This document shows, piece by piece, positions 37,101 to 49,254 of a stretch of 64,000 nt of DNA. This DNA comes from Ptiloglossa arizonensis (taxonomy: Eukaryota; Arthropoda; Insecta; Hymenoptera; Colletidae). Positions within the stretch are counted from its first letter, which is position 1; the number at the start of each line of letters is the position of its first letter. The notes below the pieces were generated by a model, which made no database searches, had not been told where the DNA came from, and saw only the letters and a list, made by a program, of their open reading frames with translations. The translations under genes and the position numbers were made by a program. The stretch covers positions 1 through 64,000 of the forward strand of contig NW_027479733.1 of assembly GCF_051014685.1 (NCBI RefSeq). The letters run 5' to 3'.

Positions 37101-38200
37101 GCTTCAAACTCCCATATCTCGCAAACGGATTGACCTAACCCAAAAATTCCTATTACATCTCAAAGTAGTATCTCGCCCGATTACAGCGGTATGTGTATTT
37201 TTTCCCTAGGCAATTCTGGTTAAGCGTTTGGAGCAGCAGAATTGCGAAAAATTTTTTGCCTTCTCAATCATTTCTTAGCTTCAAACTCCCATATCTCGCG
37301 AACGGATTGACCTAACCCTAAAATTCCTATTGCATCTGAAAGTAGAAACTCGGCCAATTACAACGGTATGTATATTTTTTCCCTAGGCCATTCTGGTTAA
37401 GCGTTTGGAGCAGCAGAATTGCGAAAAATTTTTTGCCTTCTCATCTATTTCTTGGATTCAAACTCCCATATCTCGCGAACGGGTTGACCTAACCCAAAAA
37501 TTCCTATTGCGTCTGAAAGTAGAAACTCGCCCGATTACAACGGTATGTGTATTTTTTCCCTAGGCCATTCTGGTTAAGCGTTTGGAGCAGCAGACTTGCG
37601 AAAAATTTTTTGCCTTCTCAACCATTTCTTGGCTTCAAACTCCCATATCTCGCGAACGGATTGACCTAACCCAAAAATTCCTATTGCATCTAAAAGTAGA
37701 AACTCGCCCGATTACAACGGTATGTGTATTTCTTCCCTAGGCCATTCTGGTTATGCGTTTGGAGCAGCAGAAATGCGAGAAATTTGTTGTCTTCTCAACC
37801 ATTTCTTAGCTTCAAACTCCCATATCTCGCGAACGGATTGACCTAACCCAAAAATTCCTATTGCATCTGAAAGTAGAAACTCGCCCGATTACAACGGTGT
37901 GTGTATTTTTTCCCTAGGCCATTCTGGTTAAGCGTTTGGAGCAGCAGAATTGCGAAACATTTTTTGCCTTCTCAACCATTTCTTGGCTTCAAACTCCCAT
38001 ATCTCGCGAACGGATTGACCTAACCCAAAAATTCCTATTGCATCTGAAAGTAGAAACTCGCCCGATTACAACGGTATGTGTATTTTTTCCCTAGGCCATT
38101 CTGGTTAGGCGTTTGGAGCAGCAGAATTGCGAAAAATTTTTTGCCTTCTCAACCATTTCTTGGATTCAAACTCCCATATCTCGCGAACGGATTGACCTAA
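34100..38200. repeat. 25-mer higher-order repeat, copy 2 (truncated)
   Basis: Copy 2 begins inside the hybrid monomer 34029-34205, where a GCATTGCG / TTGGCTTC front joins a CCCTAAAATT / CTCGGCCG rear, so the breakpoint lies between about 34090 and 34131. It runs in register to the GGTTAGGCGTTTGG unit at 38100 and then departs at about 38.2 kb (GTTGCGTCTG and CCTGATTACC instead of ATTGCATCTG and GAATCTCG). It is therefore slightly shorter than 25 units. Confidence 0.78.
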
Positions 38201-39162
38201 CCCAAAAATTCCTGTTGCGTCTGAAAGTAGAAACTCGCCTGATTACCACGGTATGTGTATTTTTTCCCTAGGCCATTCTGGTTAAACGTTTGGAGCAGCA
38301 GAATTGCGAAAAATTTTTTGCCTTCTCAACCATTTCTTGGCTTCAAACTCCCATATCTCGCAAACGGATTGACCTAACCCAAAAATTCCTATTACATCTC
38401 AAAGTAGAATCTCGCCCGATTACAGCGGTATGTGTATTTTTTCCCTAGGCAATTCTGGTTAAACGTTTGGAGCAGCAGAATTGCGAAAAATTTTTTGCCT
38501 TCTCAATCATTTCTCAGCTTCAAACTCCCATATCTCGCGAACGGATTGACCTAACCCAAAAATTCCTATTGCATCTGAAAGTAGAAACTAGGCCGATTAC
38601 AACGGCATGTGTATTTTTTCCCTAGGCCATTCTGGTTAAGCGTTTGGAGCAGCAGAATTGCGAAAAATTTTTTGCCTTCTCATCCATTTCTTTGGATTCA
38701 AACTCCCATATCTCGCGAACGGGTTGACCAAACCCAAAAATTCCTGTTGCGTCTGAAAGTAGAAACTCGCCCGATTACAACGGTATGTGTATTTTTTCCC
38801 AAGGCCATTCTGGTTAAGCCTTTGGAGCAGCAGAATTGCGAAAAATTTTTTGCCTTCTCAACCATTTCTTGGCTTTAAACTCCCATATCTCGCGAACGGA
38901 TTGACCTAACCCAAAAATTCCTATTGCATCTGAAAGTAGAAACTCGCCCGATTACTGCGGTATGTGTATTTTTTCCCGAGGCCATTCTGGTTAAGCGTTT
39001 GGAGCAGCAGAAATGCGAAAAATTTTTTGCCTTCTCAACCATTTCTTGGCTTCAAACTCCCATATCTCGCGAACGGATTGACCTAACCCAAAAATTCCTA
39101 TTGCATCTGAAAGTAGAAACTCGCCCGATTACAACGGTATGTGTATTTTTTCCCTAGGCCAT
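38200..39162. repeat. Mixed monomers linking two HOR blocks
   Basis: These roughly five units do not continue the 25-mer series. The unit at 38454 (GGCAATTCTGGTTAAACG, TCTCAGC) resembles 40226 and 42527. A 1-bp insertion (TTTGGATTC) lies at 38691. Two units (at 38809 with CCCAAGG upstream, and 38986 with CCCGAGG) lack the usual TAG, which opens short reading frames. I see nothing but satellite here. Confidence 0.7.
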
Positions 39163-42100
39163 TCTGGATAAGCGTTTGGAGCAGCAGAATGGCGAAAAAT
39201 TTTTTACCTTCTCATCCATTTCTTGGATTCAAACTCCCATATCTCGCGAACGGATTGACCTAACCCAAAAATTCCTGTAGCGTCTGAAAGTAGAAACTCG
39301 CCCGATTACAACGGTATGTGTATTTTTTCCCCAGCCCATTCTGGTTAAGCGTTTGGATCAGCAGAATTGCGAAAAATTTTTTGTCTTCTCAACCATTACT
39401 TAGCTTCAAAGTCCCATATCTCGCGAACGGATTGACCAAACCCAAAAATTCCTGCTGCGTCTGAAGGTTGAAACTCGCCCGATTACAACTGTATGCGTAT
39501 TTTTTCCCTAGGCCATTCTGGTTAAGCGTTTGGAGCAGCAGTATTGCGAAAAATTTGTTGTCTTCTCAACCATTTCTTAGTTTCAAACTCGCATATCTCG
39601 CGAACGGATTGACCTAACCCAAAAATTCCGATTGCCGCTGAAAGTAGAAACTAGCCCGATTACAACCGTATGTGTATTTTCTCCCTAGGCCATTCTGGTT
39701 AAGCGTTTGGATTAGCAGAATTGCGATAAATTTTTTGCCTTCAGAACCATTTCTTGGCTTCAAACTCCCATATCTCGCGAACGGATTGACCTAACCCAAA
39801 AATTCCTATTGCATCTGAAAGTAGAAACTCGCCCGATTACAACGGTATGTGTATTTTTTCCCTAGGCCATTCTGGTTAAGCGTTTGGAGCAGCAGAATTG
39901 CGAAAAATTTTTTGCCTTCTCAACCATTTCTTGGATTCAAACTCCCATATCTCGCGAACGGATTGACCTAACCCAAAAATTCCTGTTGCGTCTGAAAGTA
40001 GAAACTCGCCTGATTACCACGGTATGTGTATTTTTTCCCTAGGCCATTCTGGTTAAGGCGTTTGGAGCAGCAGAATTGCGAAAAATTTTTTGCCTTCTCA
40101 ACCATTTCTTGGCTTCAAACTCCCATATCTCGCAAACGGATTGACCTAACCCAAAAATTCCTATTACATCTCAAAGTAGAATCTCGCCCGATTACAGCGG
40201 TATGTGTATTTTTTCCCTAGGCAATTCTGGTTAAACGTTTGGAGCAGCAGAATTGCGAAAAATTTTTTGCCTTCTCAATCATTTCTCAGCTTCAAACTCC
40301 CATTTCTCGCGAACGGATTGACCTAACCCAAAAATTCCTATTGCATCTGAAAGTAGAAACTCGCCCGATTACAACGGTATGTGTATTTTTTCCCGAGGCC
40401 ATTCTGGTTAAGCGTTTGGAGCAGCAGAATTGCGAAAAATTTTTTGCCTTCTCAACCATTTCTTGGCTTCAAACTCCCATGTCTCGCGAACGGATTGACC
40501 TAACCCAAAAATTCCTATTGCATCTGAAAGTAGAAACTCGCCCGATTACAGCGGTGTGGGTATTTTTTCCCTAGGCCATTCTGGTTAAGCGTTTGGAGCA
40601 GCAGAATTGCGAAAAATTTGTTGTCTTTTCAACCATTTCTTAGATTCAAACTCGCATATCTCACGAACGGCTTGACCTAACCCAAAAATTCTTATTGCAT
40701 CTGAAAGTAGACACTAGCCCGATTACAACGGTATGTGTATTTTTTCCCTAGGCCATTCTGGTTAAGCGTTTGGAGCAGCAGAAATGCGAAAAATTTTTTA
40801 CCTTCTCATCCATTTCTTGGCTTCAAACTCCCATATCTCGCGAACGGATTGACCTAACCCAAAAATTCCTGTAGCGTCTGAAAGTAGAAACTCGCCCGAT
40901 TACAACGGTATGTGTATTTTTTCCCCAGCCCATTCTGGTTAAGCGTTTGGATCAGCAGAATTGCGAAAAATTTGTTGTCTTCTCAACCATTACTTAGCTT
41001 CAAAGTCCCATATCTCGCGAACGGATTGACCAAACCCAAAAATTCCTGCTGCGTCTGAAGGTAGAAACTCGCCCGATTACAACTGTATGCGTATTTTTTC
41101 CCCAGCCCATTCTGGTTAAGCGTTTGGATCAGCAGAATTGCGAAAAATTTGTTGCCTTCTCAACCATTTCTTGGCTTCAAACTCCCATATCTCGCGAACG
41201 GATTGACCTAACCCAAAAATTCCTATTGCATCTGAAAGTAGAAACTCGCCCGATTACAACGGGGTGTGTATTTTTTCCCTAGGCCATTCTGGTTAAGCGT
41301 TTGGAGCAGCAGAATTGCGAAAAATTTTTTGCCTTCTCAACCATTTCTTGGCTTCAAACTCCCATATCTCGCGAACGGATTGACCTAACCCAAAAATTCC
41401 TATTGCATCTGAAAGTAGAAACTCGCCCGATTACTGCGGTATGTGTATTTTTTCCCTAGGCCATTCTGGTTAAGCCTTTGGAGCAGCAGAATGGCGAAAA
41501 ATTTTTTACCTTCTCATCCATTTCTTGGCTTCAAACTCCCATATCTCGCGAACGGATTGACCTAACCCAAAAATTCCTGTAGCGTCTGAAAGTAGAAACT
41601 CGCCCGATTACAACGGTATGTGTATTTTTTCCCCAGCCCATTCTGGTTAAGCGTTTGGATCAGCAGAATTGCGAAAAATTTGTTGTCTTCTCAACCATTA
41701 CTTAGCTTCAAAGTCCCATATCTCGCGAACGGATTGACCAAACCCAAAAATTCCTGCTGCGTCTGAAGGTAGAAACTCGCCCGATTACAACTGTATGCGT
41801 ATTTTTTCCCTAGGCCATTCTGGTTAAGCGTTTGGAGCAGCAGTATTGCGAAAAATTTGTTGTCTTCTCAACCATTTCTTAGTTTCAAACTCGCATATCT
41901 CGCGAACGGATTGACCTAACCCAAAAATTCCGATTGCCTCTGAAAGTAGAAACTAGCCCGATTACAACCGTATGTGTATTTTCTCCCTAGGCCATTCTGG
42001 TTAAGCGTTTGGATTAGCAGAATTGCGATAAATTTTTTGCCTTCTGAACCATTTCTTGGCTTCAAACTCCCATATCTCGCGAAAGGATTGACCTAACCCA

Positions 42101-43586
42101 AAAATTCCTATTGCATCTGAAAGTAGAAACTCGCCCGATTACAACGGTATGTGTATTTTTTCCCTAGGCCATTCTGGTTAAGCGCTTAGAGCAGCAGAAT
42201 TGCGAAAAATTTTTTGCCTTCTCAACCATTTCTTGGATTCAAACTCCCATATCTCGCGAACGGATTGACCTAACCCAAAAATTCCTGTTGCGTCTGAAAG
42301 TAGAAACTCGCCTGATTACCACGGTATGTGTATTTTTTCCCTAGGCCATTCTGTTTAAGCGTTTGGAGCAGCAGAATTGCGAAAAATTTTTTGCCTTCTC
42401 AACCATTTCTTGGCTTCAAACTCCCATATCTCGCAAACGGATTGACCTTACCCAAAAATTCCTATTACATCTCAAAGTAGAATCTCGCCCGATTACAGCG
42501 GTATGTGTATTTTTTCCCTAGGCAATTCTGGTTAAACGTTTGGAGCAGCAGAATTGCGAAAAATTTTTTGCCTTCTCAATCATTTCTCAGCTTCAAACTC
42601 CCATATCTCGCGAACGGATTGACCTAACCCAAAAATTCCTATTGCATCTGAAAGTAGAAGCTAGGCCGATTACAACGGCATGTGTATTTTTTCCCTAGGC
42701 CATTCTGGTTAAGCGTTTGGAGCACAGAATTGCGAAAAATTTTTTGCCTTCTCATCCATTTCTTGGATTCAAACTCCCATATCTCGCGAACGGGTTGACC
42801 AAACCCAAAAATTCCTATTGCATCTGAAAGTAGAAACTCGCCCGATTACAACGGTATGTGTATTTTTTCCCTAGGCCATTCTGGTTAAGCCTTTGGAGCA
42901 GCAGAATTGCGAAAAATTTTTTGCCTTCTCAACCATTTCTTGGCTTCAAACTCCCATATCTCGCGAACGGATTGACCTAACCCAAAAATTCCTATTGCAT
43001 CTGAAAGTAGAAACTCGCCCGATTACTACGGTATGTGTATTTTTTCCCTAGGTCATTCTGGTTAAGCGTTTGGAGCAGCAGAATTGCGAAAAATTTTTTG
43101 CCGTCTCAACCATTTCTTGGCTTCAAACTCCCATATCTCGCGAACGGATTGACCTAACCCAAAAATTCCTATTGCATCTGAAAGTAGAAACTCGCCCGAT
43201 TACAACGGTGTGTGTATTTTTTCCCTAGGCCATTCTGGTTAAGCGTTTGGAGCAGCAGAATTGCGAAAAATTTTTTGCCTTCTCAATCATTTCTCAGCTT
43301 CAAACTCCCATATCTCGCGAACGGATTGACCTAACCCAAAAATTCCTATTGCATCTGAAAGTAGAAACTCGCCCGATTACAACGGTATGTGTATTTTTTC
43401 CTAGGCCATTCTGGTAAAGCGTTTGGAGCAGCAGAATTGTGAAAAATTTTTTGCCTTCTCATCTATTTCTTGGATTCAAACTCCCATATCTCGCGAACGG
43501 GTTGACCTAAGCCAAAAATTCCTGTTGCGTCTGAAAGTAGAAACTCGCCCGATTACAACGGTATGTGTATTTTTTCCCTAGGCCAT
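39163..43586. repeat. Partial 13-mer repeat and irregular monomers
   Basis: Units from 39163 to about 40.4 kb match 41465 to about 42.7 kb at 2301-2302 bp (13 units, with one extra base at about 40057). Markers are ATGGCG with TTACCTTCTCATCC, the CCCCAGCC / GGATCAGCAG unit, the CAGTATTGCG unit and the GGATTAGCAG unit. A further 4-unit shift links 40929 with 41637. The stretch carries four of the nine 1-bp indels after 3.4 kb when 38691 is included: +1 at 38691, +1 at 40057, -1 at 42725 (GGAGCACAG) and -1 at 43400 (TTTTTTCCTAGG). It appears to be a less homogenised part of the array. Confidence 0.72.
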
Positions 43587-46243
43587 TCTGGTTAAGCGTT
43601 TGGAGCAGCAGACTTGCGACAAATTTTTTGCCTTCTCAACCATTTCTTGGCTTCAAACTTCCATATCTCGCGAACGGATTGACCTAACCCAAAAATTCCC
43701 ATTGCATCTGAAAGTAGAAACTCGCCCGATTACAACGGTATGTGTATTTTTTCCCTAGGCCATTCTGGTTAAGCGTTTGGAGCAGCAGAAATGCGAAAAA
43801 TTTTTTGCCTTCTCAACCATTTCTTGGCTTCAAACTCCCATATCTCGCGAACGGATTGACCTAACCCAAAAATTCCTATTGCATCTGAAAGTAGAAACTC
43901 GCCCGATTACAACGGTATGTGTATTTTTTCCCTAGGCCATTCTGGATAAGCGTTTGGAGCAGCAGAATGGCGAAAAATTTTTTGCCTTCTCAAACATTTC
44001 TTGGCTTCAAACTCCCATATCTCGCGAACGGATTGACCTAACCCAAAAATTCCAATTGCATCTGAAAGTAGAAACTCGCCCGATTACAACGGTATGTGTA
44101 TTTTTTCCCTAGGCCATTCTGGTTATGCGTTTGGAACAGCAGAACTGCGAAAAATTTGTTGTCTTCTCAACCATTTCTTAGCTTCAAACTCCCACATCTC
44201 GCGAACGGATTGACCTAACCCAATAATTCCTGTAGCGTCTGGAAGTAGAAACTGGCCCGAATACAACGGTATGTGTATTTTTTCCCTAGGCCATTCTGGT
44301 TAATCGTTTGGAGCAGCAGAATTGCGAAAAATTTTTTGCCTTCTCAACCATTTCCTGGCTTCAAACTCCCATATCTCGCGAACGGATTGACCTAACCCAA
44401 AAATTCCTATTGCACCTGAAAGTAGAAACTCGCCCGATTACAAAGGTATGTGTATTTTTTCCCTAGGCCATTCTGGTTAAGCGTTTGGAGCAGCAGAAGT
44501 GCGAAAAATTTTTTGCCTTCTCAACCATTTCTTGGCTTCAAACTCCCATATCTCGCGAACGGATTGACCTAACCCAAAAAATTCCTATTGCATCTGGAAG
44601 TAGAAACTCGCCCGAATACAACGGTATGTGTATTTTTTCCCTAGGCCATTCTGGTTAAGCGTTTGGAGCAGCAGAAGTGCGAAAAATTTTTTGCCTTCTC
44701 AACCATTTCTTGGCTTCAAACTTCCATATCTCGCGAACGGATTGACCTAACCCAAAAATTCCTATTGCATCTGAAAGTAGAAACTCGCCCGATTACAACG
44801 GTATGTGTATTTTTTCCCTAAGCCATTCTGGATAAGCGTTTGGAGCAGCAGAATGGCGAAAAATTTTTTGCCTTCTCAACCATTTCTTGGCTTCAAACTC
44901 CCATATCTCGCGAACGGATTGACCTAACCCAAAAATTCCTATTGCATCTGAAAGTAGAAACTCGCCCGATTACAACGGTATGTGTATTTTTTCCCTAGGC
45001 CATTCTTGTGAAGCGTTTGGAGCAGCAGAATTGCGAAAAATTTTTTGCCTCCTCAACCATCTCTTGGCTTCAAACTTCCATATCTCGCGAACGGATTGAC
45101 CTAACCCAAAAATTCCTATTGCATCTGAAAGTAGAAACTCCCCCGATTACAACGGTATGTGTATTTTTTCCCTAGGCCATTCTGGTTATGCGTTTGGAGC
45201 AGCAGAACTGCGAAAAATTTGTTGTCTTCTCAACCATTTCTTAGCTTCAAACTCCCATATCTCGCGAACGGATTGACCTAACCCAAAAATTCCTGTAGCG
45301 TCTGGAAGTAGAAACTCGCCCGATTACAGCGGTATGTGTATTTTTCCCCTAGGCCATTCTTGTGAAGCGTTTGGAACAGCAGATTTGCGAAAAATTTTTT
45401 GCCTTCTCAACCATTTCTTGGATTCAAACTCCCATATCTCGCGAACGGGTTGACCTAACCCAAAAATTCCTGTTGCGTCTGAAAGTAGAAACTCGCCCGA
45501 TTACAACGGTATGTGTATTTCTTCCCTAGGCCATTCTGGTTATGCGTTTGGAGCAGCAGAAATGCGAAAAATTTGTTGTCTTCTCAACCATTTCTTAGCT
45601 TCAAACTCCCATATCTCGCGACCGGATTGACCTAACCCAAAAATTGCTATTGCATCTGAAAGTAGAAACTCGCCCGATTACAACGGTATGTGTATTTCTT
45701 CCCTAGGCCATTCTGGTTATGCGTTTGGAGCAGCAGAAATGCGAAAAATTTGTTGTCTTCTCAACCATTTCTTAGCTTCAAACTCCCATATCTCGCGAAC
45801 GGATTGACCTAACCCAAAAATTCCTATTGCATCTGAAAGTAGAAACTAGCCCGATTACAACGGTATGTGTATTTTCTCCCTAGGCCATTCTGGTTAAGCG
45901 TTTGGAGCAGCAGAGTTGCGAAAAATTTTTTGCCTTCTCAACCATTTCCTGGCTTCAAACTCCCATATCTCGCGAACGGATTGACCTAACCCAAAAATTC
46001 CTATTGCGCCTGAAAGTAGAAACTCGCCCGATTACAAAGGTATGTGTATTTTTTCCCTAGGCCATTCTGGTTAAGCGTTTGGAGCAGCAGAAGTGCGAAA
46101 AATTTTTTGCCTTCTCAACCATTTCTTGGCTTCAAACTCCCATATCTCGCGAACGGATTGACCTAACCCAAAAAATTCCTATTGCATCTGGAAGTAGAAA
46201 CTCGCCCGAATACAACGGTATGTGTATTTTTTCCCTAGGCCAT
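43587..46243. repeat. 15-mer higher-order repeat, copy 1
   Basis: This 15-unit block is 2657 bp long (15 x 177 plus 2) because two of its units carry a six-A run in place of five (44576 and 46170). It matches 46244-48900 throughout: CAGACTTGCGAC (43610 and 46267), CCCACATCTC, CTGGCCCGAATAC, CATTCTTGTGAAGCG (45001 and 47658) and CTCGCGACCGG. The A6 units sit nine monomers apart, which suggests that an internal 9-mer duplication is older than the 15-mer duplication. Confidence 0.85.
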
Positions 46244-48900
46244 TCTGGTTAAGCGTTTGGAGCAGCAGACTTGCGACAAATTTTTTGCCTTCTCAACCAT
46301 TTCTTGGCTTCAAACTTCCATATCTCGCGAACGGATTGACCTAACCCAAAAATTCCCATTGCATCTGAAAGTAGAAACTCGCCCGATTACAACGGTATGT
46401 GTATTTTTTCCCTAGGCCATTCTGGTTAAGCGTTTGGAGCAGCAGAAATGCGAAAAATTTTTTGCCTTCTCAACCATTTCTTGGCTTCAAACTCCCATAT
46501 CTCGCGAACGGATTGACCTAACCCAAAAATTCCTATTGCATCTGAAAGTAGAAACTCGCCCGATTACAACGGTATGTGTATTTTTTCCCTAGGCCATTCT
46601 GGATAAGCGTTTGGAGCAGCAGAATGGCGAAAAATTTTTTGCCTTCTCAAACATTTCTTGGCTTCAAACTCCCATATCTCGCGAACGGATTGACCTAACC
46701 CAAAAATTCCAATTGCATCTGAAAGTAGAAACTCGCCCGATTACAACGGTATGTGTATTTTTTCCCTAGGCCATTCTGGTTATGCGTTTGGAACAGCAGA
46801 ACTGCGAAAAATTTGTTGTCTTCTCAACCATTTCTTAGCTTCAAACTCCCACATCTCGCGAACGGATTGACCTAACCCAATAATTCCTGTAGCGTCTGGA
46901 AGTAGAAACTGGCCCGAATACAACGGTATGTGTATTTTTTCCCTAGGCCATTCTGGTTAATCGTTTGGAGCAGCAGAATTGCGAAAAATTTTTTGCCTTC
47001 TCAACCATTTCCTGGCTTCAAACTCCCATATCTCGCGAACGGATTGACCTAACCCAAAAATTCCTATTGCACCTGAAAGTAGAAACTCGCCCGATTACAA
47101 AGGTATGTGTATTTTTTCCCTAGGCCATTCTGGTTAAGCGTTTGGAGCAGCAGAAGTGCGAAAAATTTTTTGCCTTCTCAACCATTTCTTGGCTTCAAAC
47201 TCCCATATCTCGCGAACGGATTGACCTAACCCAAAAAATTCCTATTGCATCTGGAAGTAGAAACTCGCCCGAATACAACGGTATGTGTATTTTTTCCCTA
47301 GGCCATTCTGGTTAAGCGTTTGGAGCAGCAGAAGTGCGAAAAATTTTTTGCCTTCTCAACCATTTCTTGGCTTCAAACTTCCATATCTCGCGAACGGATT
47401 GACCTAACCCAAAAATTCCTATTGCATCTGAAAGTAGAAACTCGCCCGATTACAACGGTATGTGTATTTTTTCCCTAAGCCATTCTGGATAAGCGTTTGG
47501 AGCAGCAGAATGGCGAAAAATTTTTTGCCTTCTCAACCATTTCTTGGCTTCAAACTCCCATATCTCGCGAACGGATTGACCTAACCCAAAAATTCCTATT
47601 GCATCTGAAAGTAGAAACTCGCCCGATTACAACGGTATGTGTATTTTTTCCCTAGGCCATTCTTGTGAAGCGTTTGGAGCAGCAGAATTGCGAAAAATTT
47701 TTTGCCTCCTCAACCATCTCTTGGCTTCAAACTTCCATATCTCGCGAACGGATTGACCTAACCCAAAAATTCCTATTGCATCTGAAAGTAGAAACTCCCC
47801 CGATTACAACGGTATGTGTATTTTTTCCCTAGGCCATTCTGGTTATGCGTTTGGAGCAGCAGAACTGCGAAAAATTTGTTGTCTTCTCAACCATTTCTTA
47901 GCTTCAAACTCCCATATCTCGCGAACGGATTGACCTAACCCAAAAATTCCTGTAGCGTCTGGAAGTAGAAACTCGCCCGATTACAGCGGTATGTGTATTT
48001 TTCCCCTAGGCCATTCTTGTGAAGCGTTTGGAACAGCAGATTTGCGAAAAATTTTTTGCCTTCTCAACCATTTCTTGGATTCAAACTCCCATATCTCGCG
48101 AACGGGTTGACCTAACCCAAAAATTCCTGTTGCGTCTGAAAGTAGAAACTCGCCCGATTACAACGGTATGTGTATTTCTTCCCTAGGCCATTCTGGTTAT
48201 GCGTTTGGAGCAGCAGAAATGCGAAAAATTTGTTGTCTTCTCAACCATTTCTTAGCTTCAAACTCCCATATCTCGCGACCGGATTGACCTAACCCAAAAA
48301 TTGCTATTGCATCTGAAAGTAGAAACTCGCCCGATTACAACGGTATGTGTATTTCTTCCCTAGGCCATTCTGGTTATGCGTTTGGAGCAGCAGAAATGCG
48401 AAAAATTTGTTGTCTTCTCAACCATTTCTTAGCTTCAAACTCCCATATCTCGCGAACGGATTGACCTAACCCAAAAATTCCTATTGCATCTGAAAGTAGA
48501 AACTAGCCCGATTACAACGGTATGTGTATTTTCTCCCTAGGCCATTCTGGTTAAGCGTTTGGAGCAGCAGAGTTGCGAAAAATTTTTTGCCTTCTCAACC
48601 ATTTCCTGGCTTCAAACTCCCATATCTCGCGAACGGATTGACCTAACCCAAAAATTCCTATTGCGCCTGAAAGTAGAAACTCGCCCGATTACAAAGGTAT
48701 GTGTATTTTTTCCCTAGGCCATTCTGGTTAAGCGTTTGGAGCAGCAGAAGTGCGAAAAATTTTTTGCCTTCTCAACCATTTCTTGGCTTCAAACTCCCAT
48801 ATCTCGCGAACGGATTGACCTAACCCAAAAAATTCCTATTGCATCTGGAAGTAGAAACTCGCCCGAATACAACGGTATGTGTATTTTTTCCCTAGGCCAT
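46244..48900. repeat. 15-mer higher-order repeat, copy 2
   Basis: This is the tandem second copy of the 2657-bp block, with the A6 units at 47233 and 48827. The next unit (48901, GAAGTGCG with AAACTTCCATATC) corresponds to the seventh unit of the block and not to the first, so any third copy has lost its first six units. Confidence 0.85.
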
Positions 48901-49254
48901 TCTGGTTAAGCGTTTGGAGCAGCAGAAGTGCGAAAAATTTTTTGCCTTCTCAACCATTTCTTGGCTTCAAACTTCCATATCTCGCGAACGGATTGACCTA
49001 ACCCAAAAATTCCTATTGCATCTGAAAGTAGAAACTCGCCCGATTACAACGGTATGTGTATTTTTTCCCTAAGCCATTCTGGATAAGCGTTTGGAGCAGC
49101 AGAATGGCGAAAAATTTTTTGCCTTCTCAACCATTTCTTGGCTTCAAACTCCCATATCTCGCGAACGGATTGACCTAACCCAAAAATTCCTATTGCATCT
49201 GAAAGTAGAAACTCGCCCGATTACAACGGTATGTGTATTTTTTCCCTAGGCCAT
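48901..49254. repeat. Remnant of a third 15-mer copy
   Basis: Two units here match the seventh and eighth units of the 15-mer block (at 47307 and 47484, 9 units or 1594 bp upstream). The markers are AAACTTCCATATC, CCCTAAGCC, GGATAAG and ATGGCG. It then merges into the 13-mer block, whose first units are themselves variants of the same family. Confidence 0.65.
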
